42,119 bases of DNA from an archaeon (GCA_009992175.1 JAACWA010000011.1:1-42119); one strand, 5' to 3'. Shown: positions 1 through 10,108, counted from the stretch's first letter. Notes: a model not told the origin generated them from the sequence alone. Made by a program: numbers and translations.

Positions 1-3000
1 TGTTTTTTCAAATTTTCTTCTAATGTTGCTCCCAAACTTGTAAGAGTGTCTCCTTTAGTTTTATCAAAATTAAAAACATCAGTACCAGAAAGACTTTGTT
101 TATCTATCCAACAACGTATATTTAAATTTCCACAATAACCAACATCAATCCATCTCTGATTTGTTCCAGGATAAAGTGGATCATTTCCTTTTCCAGGATT
201 TTCAGTTGCACAAACTCTAGTAACTCCTTCATTTGCTAAATCTGGAGAAACTGCATTAGAGATTCCTGCTTCTAAATTTGGATTCAAAAGACTAATTAAA
301 TTTGGACTTCCAGAGACACATTCTTGTTGACTTGTAATGTTAGAATTTATTGCTTGGTCTTTGATATATTGGTCACTCAAATAATCCACTGCAAAGTCTG
401 TACTTACAGTTCCAAAACCACACTCTTCTTGATTATTCACTTGAACACAGAGTTGGTTATATCCTTCAGCAGCTGTAAAGTCTTTAGTTTGAGTTTCATA
501 TTCTCCAGGAGGAATATATCCAGAATCAACTGAAATTGGGCTTGAAGAATCACTATAATATGAAGACCCATCTCCTTTCAAATAAACCCTATAATATGCC
601 CCTTGACTATTTCCAGCAAAAATATGGTAAAACACTTTATACTGAACTTGTGGGGGATTTGTTACACTTGAAAAAGGAATCACATCAAACTTAGCAGTAA
701 ATTGTGGGGGACTTCTAGATTGAGTTAAAGCATCTAGTGCTCCTTGACCTTCTGGATAAACTACTGACAAAAAGTTTTTACAAACAAGACTTCCAACTTC
801 TTCTTGACTTCTTGCTTTAAAGGCACTGTTAGCATTAAGTGAATAATATTGAACTAAGTAATCAGCTGAACTTTTGGCATTTGCAAGTGCTCCTTGTATT
901 CCTCCAACATACTCTCCTCCATTTCTTGCTCCTCCTCCAAAAATCCAACTGTCAATTTTTGGAACAGCTAAGTTTAACAAAGGTAATGCTTGTCTCCAGA
1001 AAAATTCACACATATAAATACTATTAATTTCGTCACAAATTCCAACAGTTTCTCCCTTTTCAAGACTAGTGTTTAAACATTCTCTGTAAGACTTTGCAAC
1101 TGAAAGGAAGTTATCTACTCCAGCTTTAACTCCCGTTAAACAAACAGGGACATAAATTCCTTCATCCCAATTTGGTAAACAAAGCATAACACTTCCAACA
1201 ACTCCAGATTGAATTACATCTCTTACAGTGTAGTCTCCACCATAATTACATCTAGAGCTCGGACAAATTACTGGGTCACAAGCATTAAATAAAATTTTAC
1301 AATCGGCTGGACTCATAATATCAGTACATTCTACTAATGGAACATCAACTGCAGGAGAACCAACTTTGTAAATAGTGTCATCATTGTCAAGCTTCAAATT
1401 TTTTATTCCATCTTTGTAAGCCCTTGAAACTTTTTCTATATTTTTAACAGCCCTATCAACCAAAGTTATCGCTTCCCCTCCTTTTAGTGAACCAATACTT
1501 GTGTAACTGTTAGAATTTCCTAAATTAATTAATTGACAATTGTCATTCATTGGATTGTATTCCACCACTCCATCTGAACCTGCATTACAAATCCAAAAGC
1601 TGTTTATTCTAGCGGATAAGTCATAAGTTCTCGAGGAAGAAGATGCTGAAACAGTCTGAGGAATATAAGCATACCACCCTTTTTGAGCTTCAACTGGAAC
1701 CAAAGCTGGAAGTCCTTTATAGGGATCTGTTTCATAATATTTTATTTCAGGATTTTTAATTGGAGTTCCTTCAGAAGTATCTTTCTTTTTGAATGAAGAA
1801 TATTTTGATTTAATTGATTTTGAAACTTCATCTGAAACCTTATTTTTATTTTCCCCATAAACTTCATTGATATAATACTCTCCAGAAGAAGCTGGTTTCA
1901 AAGTAACATAATATAAATTATTTTCATAAACAATTGGTTGAACCGGTTCTCCAGCTTTGAGTGAACCAAATCCATTAGGAACAACTGCTCCATCATAAAT
2001 TTCTTCAATACTATTTTTGTCTGAACGAATTCTAATTGTTGCTCCTTCTAAACCAGAATCTTTTATTTTTTGGTCCGCATTAAGTCTAACAAGGTTTTCA
2101 TTAACATTGTTTTCAACGCCCTTAAGAAGAATAAACAATCTTTCTCCATATTCTAATTCTTTATTTCCCAAATATAAATTTGCATAAAGTTCAATTTGCT
2201 TTGCATCTTCAAGGCTATAAATTCTTCCAAGGTTTTCTCCAGTTAAATATTCTTTAACCTTTTTAACATCAACAAATTCTCCTTTAGTTTTTGGATTTTC
2301 AAAATTATCTCCCAGGAAATTCAAACTCTCTTTAATTTTTTGTGAATACCCTTTGTCCATCAAAGTCTTTTGATTAACAATATCCTCTCCAAAAATTCCT
2401 CCCGAGTTTGTTACTCCATCAATTTCTTGAAGAGTTTTAAGTCCATCATTTTGTTTCTCCATTTCTTTAGTCATCTGACTAACTTGGTCTTCTATTTTTC
2501 CAGAATTGTCAAACAAACATTGTTCTTTAGTAGAATATTTTATATCAATTTGACCTTCACAATAAGAATTCCATTCCCTCATAACATTTTTTCTTGCAAG
2601 AGATTCAACTCCTGAATTAAGAAGTAAATTTTTGAGTGTCAAAACTGCTCCAGTAATTTCACAAGTTGTTTGGAAAGTTTTAACAACAGTTCCAAGGTTG
2701 TCTGAAATTCCCTGTAAAACATTAATTCTATTTGTCCAACTTTCAATTCTAGCTTTTGTTTCTTCTGGAGAAAGTTGAATAGACCTTTTTTCAATTCCAA
2801 TTGTGAAATTAAAGTCAACATTACTAATGTCTCTAACCTTTGTGTTCACTGAAACTTTAGCAACCTTTTTGAGATTAATTTTTGTAACAACAAAGATATA
2901 ATCTGTTCCTCCAATATTGAATGGAACATCTTTTTCTAAATTTGAATTTATTGAAGTTAAAAAAGATCCAGTTTTTGAAAGAATACTTCTTCCTTGCAAA

Positions 3001-5261
3001 CTAAAATCTAAACTTGCCCATTTTTCATCTTTAATTTCATTTAATTTAATGTACTCTTGATTATTTGAATTTTCCGAACTAGTTACAGAAGAAGTTCCAG
3101 TTATTTGAAGTTGTCCGTCTTGAAAATTTTTCCATTTAAGAGAATTCAAGAAAGTAATTGACTCTTGGGGAAGAGTGTAATCTTTAAAAGATCCAGAAAC
3201 AACTTTATATTCAGAGGTATCCATCCAAACCGATTTATCTGGAGACCATAACCACCCTATTTTAGGAGATTGATATGTTGTTAAAGGTTGATTTAAAGGA
3301 ACCCCATATTTAAAATATAAAACACCGGATCCTCCTGGTTTATTCATTGTAAAAATTTGATTTTGTTGGGTTGATGAACTAGTAGAAGATTTGAATAAAT
3401 TTCCTAGATAAACAATCTCTCCTTTTCTCATTTGAATTGAATTTTTAACAACCTCCTCTCCTTTTTTTATACTAATTTCAATTCCATACTCCTCGAAACT
3501 TGGTTCACGAACTCCTTCAAAAGAAATTTCTTTGTAATCTCCATCTATTAAAAAAGTCTGTCTTGAAACTCCAACATTAGAATATCTTGGAATGTTTTCA
3601 CAAGGGGATATGTCTAAATTAGAACCAGAATATTTTGATTTAAAGTCTTCACAATATTTTTTCAAGTCTTCACTTTGGTACAATTTATCTGAAAGATTAA
3701 TTAATTGTGCTAAAGCTTGTTCTCCTAAATATCCATCTAACTTTTCTTCATATTTTTGATTCGCAAAGTTTTCTTGAATTTGTTTATAATCTCTAACTGC
3801 ATTATTTTGGTATCCAATAAGAGTTTGATTCTTCAAATCTAAATTTGTTCCAACTCCAAAACTTTTAATTTGTACTTTTGTTCCAAAGGCCTCTTGAGCT
3901 GAACCATAATTAATTCTTTTAAAATTGTTTCCATCAAATAACCAATTAAATTTGGGTTCTACAAAACCAAAAATGGTTTTGAAAACATCCGAAGCTGATT
4001 TATCCTTTCTCAAATCATTTTTTGCATATCTTGCAACTTTACTTAATGTATCTGAATCTAATTTATCAACCGGTTTACCAGGAACTGTAACTAAATAAAT
4101 TAAAGAATTTTGAATGGCATCTAATTTGGATTTGGGGTCTGTTCCAACATACCCCAAGTAAACTGCCTTTTCATCATAATTAAATGGAAGACGATCTCCA
4201 ACTTGATAAGTCTTCTCTGAAGAGCCACCAATAGATAAATCAATTGTAGGTTCAATTCTTAAAGGAAAAGTTTGTGTTTTTTCATCCCCTTCACAACGAA
4301 CATCAACTGTTTGCCTTAACCCTTCCTTAATTGGATCCGAAACAACTTGACATTTATTGTCATAAAAATATTCTCCTTTTTTTACTTCAAAAGTTTCAGA
4401 ATTAACTTTCATAACTGCTCTTGTGTCTTGCCCTTCTACTGAATCTAATTTTAATGTTGAAGAAGCCATACATCCAAAACCAGGAAGGAAAAAACTAGAA
4501 GATTCTTCACCAACATTTAATTTTTTGCTTAAAACTTTTTGTTTTTCGGCTCCTCCAGAATTTGCATTGAGTCCTGAATAAATTGAAATTGAGGCAGAGG
4601 TGGTTTGAATGTCATCGGCCCTCAAGTAACCCATATGATTAAAAAAAGCATATTGACCATATAATTCTTTGAATTCGGGGTCAGTCATAAGGGAAAGGTA
4701 AAACCTATAATTTTCTAAACCAAAAGAATTTCTCAAGTCATAAATAATTCTTGCTGAAAGTCCTCCAACAATTGATTCAGGCATTGAAGACTCATTTCCA
4801 TTTCTTGCTAAAAATATTATTGCATAACCTATATTATTCCATTGTCCATTACTTAGTTGAGTATTTAATCCTAAAGCAGGATAACTCGGAATAAACCCAA
4901 CACTACTAACTCCTTCTGGTAAACTTGATCCAAAATCAATTGATTTAATTGAAGTAACTGTGATTAAAGGATTAACTTTTAATGCTTGAAGTTGGCAATA
5001 AACTGGAACATTTTGTTCTTCAAGTAAATCACTTCTAACAACTGGAGGAGTACATCCACCTGGAACAACTCTTATGATAAAATCCTGTCCACTAGAACAA
5101 ACTTCATTATTAAAATTGAAATCTTGGTTTGTTCCAAAACCAAAAGAAGAACCAGCTAATCCTGGTTGAGTAAGTTGAAAACTAGATTTTTCATAAGCAG
5201 AAGTAAAACTAAGAATAAAAATAAGAATAAAAATTCCAAGAAAAATTTTATTTATTTTCAT
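1..5261 (-). CDS. Very large secreted protein, 3' end beyond left edge (>=1753 codons)
   Basis: Not in the ORF track because it runs off the edge. Minus strand from ATG at 5261..5259 reads MKINKIFLGIFILIFILSFTSAYEKSSFQLTQPGLAGSSFGFGTNQDFNFNNEVCSSGQDFIIRVVPGGCTPPVV... and I followed it open to position 1 (...DVGYCGNLNIRCWIDKQSLSGTDVFNFDKTKGDTLTSLGATLEENLKK). N-terminal signal peptide, many Cys. ATG overlaps the stop of the upstream gene (ATGA, 5258-5261). Confidence 0.9.
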   Translation of the reverse strand, partial: MKINKIFLGIFILIFILSFTSAYEKSSFQLTQPGLAGSSFGFGTNQDFNFNNEVCSSGQDFIIRVVPGGCTPPVVRSDLLEEQNVPVYCQLQALKVNPLITVTSIKSIDFGSSLPEGVSSVGFIPSYPALGLNTQLSNGQWNNIGYAIIFLARNGNESSMPESIVGGLSARIIYDLRNSFGLENYRFYLSLMTDPEFKELYGQYAFFNHMGYLRADDIQTTSASISIYSGLNANSGGAEKQKVLSKKLNVGEESSSFFLPGFGCMASSTLKLDSVEGQDTRAVMKVNSETFEVKKGEYFYDNKCQVVSDPIKEGLRQTVDVRCEGDEKTQTFPLRIEPTIDLSIGGSSEKTYQVGDRLPFNYDEKAVYLGYVGTDPKSKLDAIQNSLIYLVTVPGKPVDKLDSDTLSKVARYAKNDLRKDKSASDVFKTIFGFVEPKFNWLFDGNNFKRINYGSAQEAFGTKVQIKSFGVGTNLDLKNQTLIGYQNNAVRDYKQIQENFANQKYEEKLDGYLGEQALAQLINLSDKLYQSEDLKKYCEDFKSKYSGSNLDISPCENIPRYSNVGVSRQTFLIDGDYKEISFEGVREPSFEEYGIEISIKKGEEVVKNSIQMRKGEIVYLGNLFKSSTSSSTQQNQIFTMNKPGGSGVLYFKYGVPLNQPLTTYQSPKIGWLWSPDKSVWMDTSEYKVVSGSFKDYTLPQESITFLNSLKWKNFQDGQLQITGTSSVTSSENSNNQEYIKLNEIKDEKWASLDFSLQGRSILSKTGSFLTSINSNLEKDVPFNIGGTDYIFVVTKINLKKVAKVSVNTKVRDISNVDFNFTIGIEKRSIQLSPEETKARIESWTNRINVLQGISDNLGTVVKTFQTTCEITGAVLTLKNLLLNSGVESLARKNVMREWNSYCEGQIDIKYSTKEQCLFDNSGKIEDQVSQMTKEMEKQNDGLKTLQEIDGVTNSGGIFGEDIVNQKTLMDKGYSQKIKESLNFLGDNFENPKTKGEFVDVKKVKEYLTGENLGRIYSLEDAKQIELYANLYLGNKELEYGERLFILLKGVENNVNENLVRLNADQKIKDSGLEGATIRIRSDKNSIEEIYDGAVVPNGFGSLKAGEPVQPIVYENNLYYVTLKPASSGEYYINEVYGENKNKVSDEVSKSIKSKYSSFKKKDTSEGTPIKNPEIKYYETDPYKGLPALVPVEAQKGWYAYIPQTVSASSSSRTYDLSARINSFWICNAGSDGVVEYNPMNDNCQLINLGNSNSYTSIGSLKGGEAITLVDRAVKNIEKVSRAYKDGIKNLKLDNDDTIYKVGSPAVDVPLVECTDIMSPADCKILFNACDPVICPSSRCNYGGDYTVRDVIQSGVVGSVMLCLPNWDEGIYVPVCLTGVKAGVDNFLSVAKSYRECLNTSLEKGETVGICDEINSIYMCEFFWRQALPLLNLAVPKIDSWIFGGGARNGGEYVGGIQGALANAKSSADYLVQYYSLNANSAFKARSQEEVGSLVCKNFLSVVYPEGQGALDALTQSRSPPQFTAKFDVIPFSSVTNPPQVQYKVFYHIFAGNSQGAYYRVYLKGDGSSYYSDSSSPISVDSGYIPPGEYETQTKDFTAAEGYNQLCVQVNNQEECGFGTVSTDFAVDYLSDQYIKDQAINSNITSQQECVSGSPNLISLLNPNLEAGISNAVSPDLANEGVTRVCATENPGKGNDPLYPGTNQRWIDVGYCGNLNIRCWIDKQSLSGTDVFNFDKTKGDTLTSLGATLEENLKK

Positions 5262-7093
5262 ATGAAACTAACCTCCACTTTTTTTGAATCAACTAAAGTA
5301 TAAACCACTTGAAGTTCCTCGAGGGAAGTTGGAGAATTATACCTATCAACATCAATCTGAAGTTTATTGTTTGAACTTAAACTTGATTCACTTACAGTAA
5401 AAGTTTCACTCCCCCCTCCAACTAAAACGTTTGAAATATTTTGTTCAGGTACAGCTACATCACTACATTCTTCATGAGTTATTCCAAAAATTCCTCCAAT
5501 TCCAGAAGGAACGTCTACACATTGTTTAATTGTTGTTGCATCAAACTTTATACTTGAATTGTCATACAAATAAACTTTAAGATTATACTCTCCAGCACTC
5601 AATTTTATTTTATTTTGTTCAGGATAAAGAAATACTTTGGAATCATCATCAGAAGAAAAATAAACTACCGCTTTTTCATTAAATTTACTGTTTTTAATTT
5701 TTAATGAAACTTGTTTTTCATATTCTTTATCTAAAATTAATGAAACACTTCCCCCATTAACTGTTGAAATTTCTTCAGATTTTTCTTTATATCCTTTTGA
5801 ATTTACAATTATTTTTCCATTTGCACATTGAGGGAAAGCGCCTTCCAGAGTTCCCCCTTTAGTTTCTCCAATTTGGCAACTTGAACCTAAACAGTCATAA
5901 CTTATATTTCCCTCGACATTTCTTAAATCTGAACTAGAAAGCTCAACTGTAAAATTAGAAAATGGACCATCACACAAAGGATAAGAATTTTCAACGAACT
6001 CTCCAGCTGTTGAAACTTTTTTTGCAACGTTTCCATCAATCACAATTGCTAAAGGAAATTGAAATGTTTCGCCATTATTTGTTAACTGTACTAAAACGGG
6101 ATATTTCAAACTATAAACAAAATGGTAAGGAGCATAACAGAACCCTAAAATTCCCAATCCTTGTTGAATTCCAACAGGTTTTGAAACTAAAACCGCAGAA
6201 CTTGCAGGTTCAACTTGATAATTACTGGGCCATTCTTGAAAATTAAGAACTTTTACTTCGGAATCTATTGGAATCTTTAAATTAAAATAATCATTCTTCT
6301 CTCCTGAATTTTTTAAAGCAAAAAAATTGTCTTGGGTTGCTCTCTTTAATGTTGAAAAAATTTCATCTGCATTCCAAATTTTTGGAGCACAAGTAAGTTC
6401 TACTCCATCAACAGGAGCATAAGTTCTTAAAACATCAACCGAATAATTTTCTAAGAAAAGTTCCTTTCTTTCCTTGTTGTCAAAACTAATTGCATCATTG
6501 TATAAATTTCCAAGTTCAGAATCAACTTCAACTTGATGTGTTGACATAGTAGCTGTCTCTGCATCTTTAGTTACTTGAATGTCCATATCCACAAAAACCT
6601 GAACTAAATTGTCCTTAATCACAACTTCTGAAGTTGGAACTCCTTTAGTAATTTTATATCCTTCTTTAACAAAAGAATCAAAATTACAATTTGGAATTTC
6701 TTGGTCTAAATAAGTTTGCATTTGATTTTGAAGTTCTTTTTTTTCAGGAACTTGATTTATTTCTAAATTGTTTTCACTAATTGAATGCCAATAAGGAATT
6801 CCGGTCCCTAAGAAATCTAACTGTGAAGAAAAAGGCATGTAACTTGAACCAGGAATAAATTCAGGATTAAAGATATACCCTCCTTTTGACTCCATAATTT
6901 TTATTCCAACTAAAGTTTTTTCCTTTACACAATTTAAAAAATTTGTTTTAATAGGTTCAAAAGTAGAAGAAACTGAACTAGGAAAAAGAGTATCTTTAAA
7001 CACAAAATAAGAAGCAATTGCAACAACTAAAACAATTGCAATAATTACAAAAAATGTAACTTGTCCTCCCTTGTTTACACCCCTCCTGGCCAT
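5258..7093 (-). CDS. Large prepilin-like membrane-anchored surface protein (611 aa)
   Basis: N-terminus MARRGVNKGGQVTFFVIIAIVLVVAIASYFVF: basic leader, KGG cleavage-like site and one hydrophobic helix, as in class III signal peptides; large Cys-containing ectodomain. Confidence 0.8.
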   Translation of the reverse strand: MARRGVNKGGQVTFFVIIAIVLVVAIASYFVFKDTLFPSSVSSTFEPIKTNFLNCVKEKTLVGIKIMESKGGYIFNPEFIPGSSYMPFSSQLDFLGTGIPYWHSISENNLEINQVPEKKELQNQMQTYLDQEIPNCNFDSFVKEGYKITKGVPTSEVVIKDNLVQVFVDMDIQVTKDAETATMSTHQVEVDSELGNLYNDAISFDNKERKELFLENYSVDVLRTYAPVDGVELTCAPKIWNADEIFSTLKRATQDNFFALKNSGEKNDYFNLKIPIDSEVKVLNFQEWPSNYQVEPASSAVLVSKPVGIQQGLGILGFCYAPYHFVYSLKYPVLVQLTNNGETFQFPLAIVIDGNVAKKVSTAGEFVENSYPLCDGPFSNFTVELSSSDLRNVEGNISYDCLGSSCQIGETKGGTLEGAFPQCANGKIIVNSKGYKEKSEEISTVNGGSVSLILDKEYEKQVSLKIKNSKFNEKAVVYFSSDDDSKVFLYPEQNKIKLSAGEYNLKVYLYDNSSIKFDATTIKQCVDVPSGIGGIFGITHEECSDVAVPEQNISNVLVGGGSETFTVSESSLSSNNKLQIDVDRYNSPTSLEELQVVYTLVDSKKVEVSFI

Positions 7094-7170
7094 GAATAGA
7101 AAATGGAAAACACGTATATAAATATTTGTTTAAAAAAGAAGAAATGTTCGAGATAAAAAAAAGATAAAAA

Positions 7171-7380
7171 TTAAATCCTTCTCGAAAAGAAGATTAAATA
7201 AAAAAGATTAAGAATGAATAAAATTCCTCCAAAAAGAACAAAAATTGAATCAACTGGAGCTCCAAAATTAAAATTTCCAAAAAAAGATAATTTAGAGTTT
7301 AAAAAATAAAAACCCAAAATTAAATTTAATAAAATTAAAACCCATTTTTTGCCATCTTTTTTGTAAACTCCACTTCCCAT
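7171..7380 (-). CDS. Small two-helix membrane protein, unknown
   Basis: 69-aa ORF with two hydrophobic segments (WVLILLNLILGFYFL; FVLFGGILFILNLFYLIFF). Confidence 0.5.
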   Translation of the reverse strand: MGSGVYKKDGKKWVLILLNLILGFYFLNSKLSFFGNFNFGAPVDSIFVLFGGILFILNLFYLIFFSRRI

Positions 7381-7417
7381 TCCTTTTTAAATGAATTTCT
7401 AAGTATTTAATTCTTAC

Positions 7418-7696
7418 TTAATTCTTAAGGCGAGTTCTTTTTCCTCCCTTAACTTGCCCCCAATTGTTATCTAAAATTTCAAAAACTAAATCTTTCTTTT
7501 CTAGTTTTGAAAGGTTACACAAGTTTTCTACAAGGTTTAAGGTAATTACTCTTCTCTCACAGTAATAATTTTTAAGAGAATTATAATTAACATCCACTCC
7601 TCGATTAATTAATTCTTTTAAATTTGGGCAACCCAATATTTCTAACACTTTTTTGATAAAATCTCTTTGTTTTCCTAGAGGAAATTTTGCTTTCAT
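7418..7696 (-). CDS. Small conserved-looking protein, possibly nucleic-acid binding
   Basis: 92-aa ORF MKAKFPLGKQRDFIKKVLEILGCPNLKELINRGVDVNYNSLKNYYCERRVITLNLVENLCNLSKL...NWGQVKGGKRTR; helix-turn-helix-like pattern and basic C-terminus. Confidence 0.5.
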   Translation of the reverse strand: MKAKFPLGKQRDFIKKVLEILGCPNLKELINRGVDVNYNSLKNYYCERRVITLNLVENLCNLSKLEKKDLVFEILDNNWGQVKGGKRTRLKN

Positions 7697-7756
7697 AATT
7701 TAACTGCGACACCAAGCTATAAAAAACTTTATAAAGCAATTTTAACAGAAAATTAT

Positions 7757-8068
7757 ATGAAGATTCCAAAAACTACAAAAAGATATTGCCCACATTGTAA
7801 AAAAAGAACTGAGCAGAAAATAAAAGCAGTTTCAACTGGAGGAAAAAGAGGAACCTTGAAAAGAGGAGGAATTGCAAGGGCAAAACTTAGGGGATTAGGA
7901 ATAGGAATTGGAAACAAAGGTAAATGGGGTTCAAGACCAGCAATTTCAAAATTCAAAAGAAAATCAAAAACAACTAAAAAGACAAACATTATGTACACTT
8001 GTAAAGTTTGTGGAAAGTCAAAATATCAAAAGAAAGGTACAAGAGCAGGGAGGGTAATACAAGAATGA
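7757..8068 (+). CDS. rpl44e: Ribosomal protein eL42 (L44e)
   Basis: MKIPKTTKRYCPHCKKRTEQKIKAVSTGGKRGTLKRGGIARAKLRGLG...YTCKVCGKSKYQKKGTRAGRVIQE; two CxxC zinc pairs typical of L44e. Confidence 0.93.
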   Translation: MKIPKTTKRYCPHCKKRTEQKIKAVSTGGKRGTLKRGGIARAKLRGLGIGIGNKGKWGSRPAISKFKRKSKTTKKTNIMYTCKVCGKSKYQKKGTRAGRVIQE

Positions 8069-8129
8069 TAGAATATCAAAAACAAACTAAGGGAAAGTTT
8101 CATAAAGAAAACCGGAGGTTGTCTTTATA

Positions 8130-8672
8130 ATGGCACAAGCAAAAAGAAAAAAAAGATTTTTTAATGTTGAAATTCCACTAATAAAAAAGACCACTCAGCT
8201 TCAAGCTTATGAAATAAAAGAGTTGGATAAAAGATTCATAAAATATGACCTTACAAGAATTTTGAAAGGAAAAGCAACAATTATCACTCTTAAAACTAAA
8301 GTAAACGGAGAGGAAGTTTTAACCTTTCCAAAAGAAATGAGACTTCTTCCATACTACTTGAGAAGAATGGTAAGACGTGGAACAAATTATGTTGAAGACT
8401 CTTTCTCTACTGAATCTAAAGATTCTCAAATAAGAATTAAACCTTTCTTAGTTACAAGAAGAAAAGTTTCAAGAGAAGTAAGAAAAACACTTCGAAACAA
8501 AGCAAGAGAAGAATTGATTTTATGGGCAAAAGAAAGTTCAACAGAGAAAATATTTGACGAGACTCTTAAAGGAAAAATCCAAAGAGAACTTAGTATCAAA
8601 TTAAAAAAGATTTATCCTCTTTCACTCTGTGAAATAAGAGTTTTGAATGTGGAAAAAGAAAAGAAGAAATAA
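8130..8672 (+). CDS. rps3ae: Ribosomal protein eS1 (S3Ae)
   Basis: Characteristic segments DLTRILKGKATIITLKTKVNGEEVLTFPKEMRLLPYYLRRMVRRGTNYVEDSF; follows L44e. Confidence 0.9.
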   Translation: MAQAKRKKRFFNVEIPLIKKTTQLQAYEIKELDKRFIKYDLTRILKGKATIITLKTKVNGEEVLTFPKEMRLLPYYLRRMVRRGTNYVEDSFSTESKDSQIRIKPFLVTRRKVSREVRKTLRNKAREELILWAKESSTEKIFDETLKGKIQRELSIKLKKIYPLSLCEIRVLNVEKEKKK

Positions 8673-8724
8673 TTTTCCAAGACAACAACTTTTAAAAAAC
8701 ATCGATTTCTCTAAATTTAATCAT

Positions 8725-8796
8725 GCCTGTATAGCTCAGTGATAGAGCAACTCACTTGTAATGAGTAGGTCGGGGGTTTGAATCCCTCTACAGGCT
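8725..8796 (+). tRNA. tRNA-Thr (TGT anticodon)
   Basis: Cloverleaf: acceptor GCCTGTA/TACAGGC, anticodon stem ACTCA-CTTGTAA-TGAGT with TGT anticodon, T-loop TTTGAAT. Confidence 0.93.
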
Positions 8797-8817
8797 TTTA
8801 TTTTTTTAAAAATAACT

Positions 8818-9141
8818 TTATTTTAATTTAACAGCTGTACCAAAAGCAAGCATTTCTGAAGCACCAGCCATTATGGTTGAAGTCATAAACCTCATCCCAA
8901 TTATTGCGTCAGCTCCTAAACTAATTGCTTCATTTACCATTCTGTTATATGCTTCATCTCTTGAGTGGCTTGCCATATCAGTATAAGTTTTTATTTCTCC
9001 ACCTACAAGATTTTTAAAAGCAGCACCAATATCTCGTCCGACATTTCTTGCTCGGACAGTGTTTCCACGAGCAACACCTAAAATTTGAACAATTTTTTTT
9101 CCAGGAATTTCTTCTCCGGTTGTAACAATCATTTCTTTCAT
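8818..9141 (-). CDS. YbjQ/UPF0145 family protein
   Basis: MIVTTGEEIPGKKIVQILGVARGNTVRARNVGRDIGAAFKNLVGGEIKTYTDMASHSRDEAYNRMVNEAISLGADAIIGMRF matches the UPF0145 pattern. Confidence 0.9.
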   Translation of the reverse strand: MKEMIVTTGEEIPGKKIVQILGVARGNTVRARNVGRDIGAAFKNLVGGEIKTYTDMASHSRDEAYNRMVNEAISLGADAIIGMRFMTSTIMAGASEMLAFGTAVKLK

Positions 9142-9332
9142 TTTTTCTTACCCCCTTTTTTGTAGACTATTTCTTCAATTTCATCTTCTTCCTTATTAAA
9201 AAAAACAATGATCCCAATAATTAAGAGGGGAATTCCATAAATTAAAGTTATAAAAGATGCCAAAGGAGAAATAACAATTAAAACAATTCCCGCCAAAGCC
9301 AAAATTAATCCTGAAACTTCTCTCTTATTCAT
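9138..9332 (-). CDS. Small membrane protein, unknown
   Basis: 64-aa ORF with hydrophobic segments, overlaps the ybjQ-like start (ATGA), likely same operon. Confidence 0.6.
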   Translation of the reverse strand: MNKREVSGLILALAGIVLIVISPLASFITLIYGIPLLIIGIIVFFNKEEDEIEEIVYKKGGKKK

Positions 9333-9363
9333 ATAAAAATCAACCTTCTATGATTATTAAATC

Positions 9364-9708
9364 TTACCAAACAACAATCCTCTTCTTAAAAGTTCCAACC
9401 CAATTGTCAAGAGTCTCATTAACCAATTTTCTTATATTCTCTTTATCTTTAATTCTGTATAAAAAAATATATCCTCCAACAGACTGATTTATTTGTGAAC
9501 GAAAAACTAAATTTTTTTCATGTAATTTTTTTATCGATCTTTGAATTGTTGATTTATCTAACCTTAACTTTTTTGAAAGTTCATCGGTTGTGAACTTATT
9601 TTCATGTTCTGACAAAAATTTTAATAGACGAAACTCTGACTTGCTAAGTCCAAGTACACATTTTATGACTTCTTCTAAGTCAAATTTTTTACATGCAAAG
9701 TCTATCAT
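9364..9708 (-). CDS. Winged-helix transcriptional regulator (MarR/TrmB-like)
   Basis: LSKSEFRLLKFLSEHENKFTTDELSKKLRLDKSTIQRSIKKLHEKNLVFRSQ: canonical wHTH pattern; directly downstream of thioredoxin. Confidence 0.75.
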   Translation of the reverse strand: MIDFACKKFDLEEVIKCVLGLSKSEFRLLKFLSEHENKFTTDELSKKLRLDKSTIQRSIKKLHEKNLVFRSQINQSVGGYIFLYRIKDKENIRKLVNETLDNWVGTFKKRIVVW

Positions 9709-9725
9709 TTTAAAAATTTAATATT

Positions 9726-10055
9726 TTAAATTTTTGAAAGAATTGAATCAATTTTTGATTTTAGTTGTTCTTCACCCATGAAACCCACAATTCTTCCAAC
9801 TTCCTTTTTATCATTAACTAAAACCAATGCAGGAATTCCTTGTATTCCAAATTGCATTGCAATCATTTCTTCGTTCTCAGTGTTAAGTCTTCTAAAATTA
9901 AGTTTCCCTTCATATTCTCCACTTAATTTTTCAAAAACAGGTTTCAACATTTGACATGGACCACACCAATCAGCAAAGAAATCAATGATTACAGGAGTCT
10001 TTGAATTCACAACTTCTTCTTCAAAATTATTCACGGTTAAATCTTTTACTACCAT
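9726..10055 (-). CDS. trxA: Thioredoxin
   Basis: PVIIDFFADWCGPCQMLKPVFEKL active site (WCGPC) and thioredoxin-fold spacing with cis-Pro (GIPALVLV). Confidence 0.93.
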   Translation of the reverse strand: MVVKDLTVNNFEEEVVNSKTPVIIDFFADWCGPCQMLKPVFEKLSGEYEGKLNFRRLNTENEEMIAMQFGIQGIPALVLVNDKKEVGRIVGFMGEEQLKSKIDSILSKI

Positions 10056-10078
10056 TTTTTTGTTTTTATCAATTTAAT

Positions 10079-10108
10079 TACTGCAAGAAGTTAGCAGTAC
10101 TTTATAAA
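10079..10108 (-). promoter_or_regulatory. TATA box plus adjacent palindrome upstream of thioredoxin
   Basis: On the minus strand TTTATAAA (10101-10108) is followed immediately by TACTGC-N9-GCAGTA (10079-10099), before the trx ATG. Confidence 0.45.

Noticed and set aside
324-2821. Track ORFs at 324-533, 839-1027, 2370-2615 (+) and 2639-2821 (-)
   Set aside because: All lie in other frames of the giant minus-strand ORF, which stays open throughout; low-complexity translations.
7753-7998. Minus-strand 81-aa ORF opposite L44e
   Set aside because: Antisense to a confidently assigned ribosomal protein gene.
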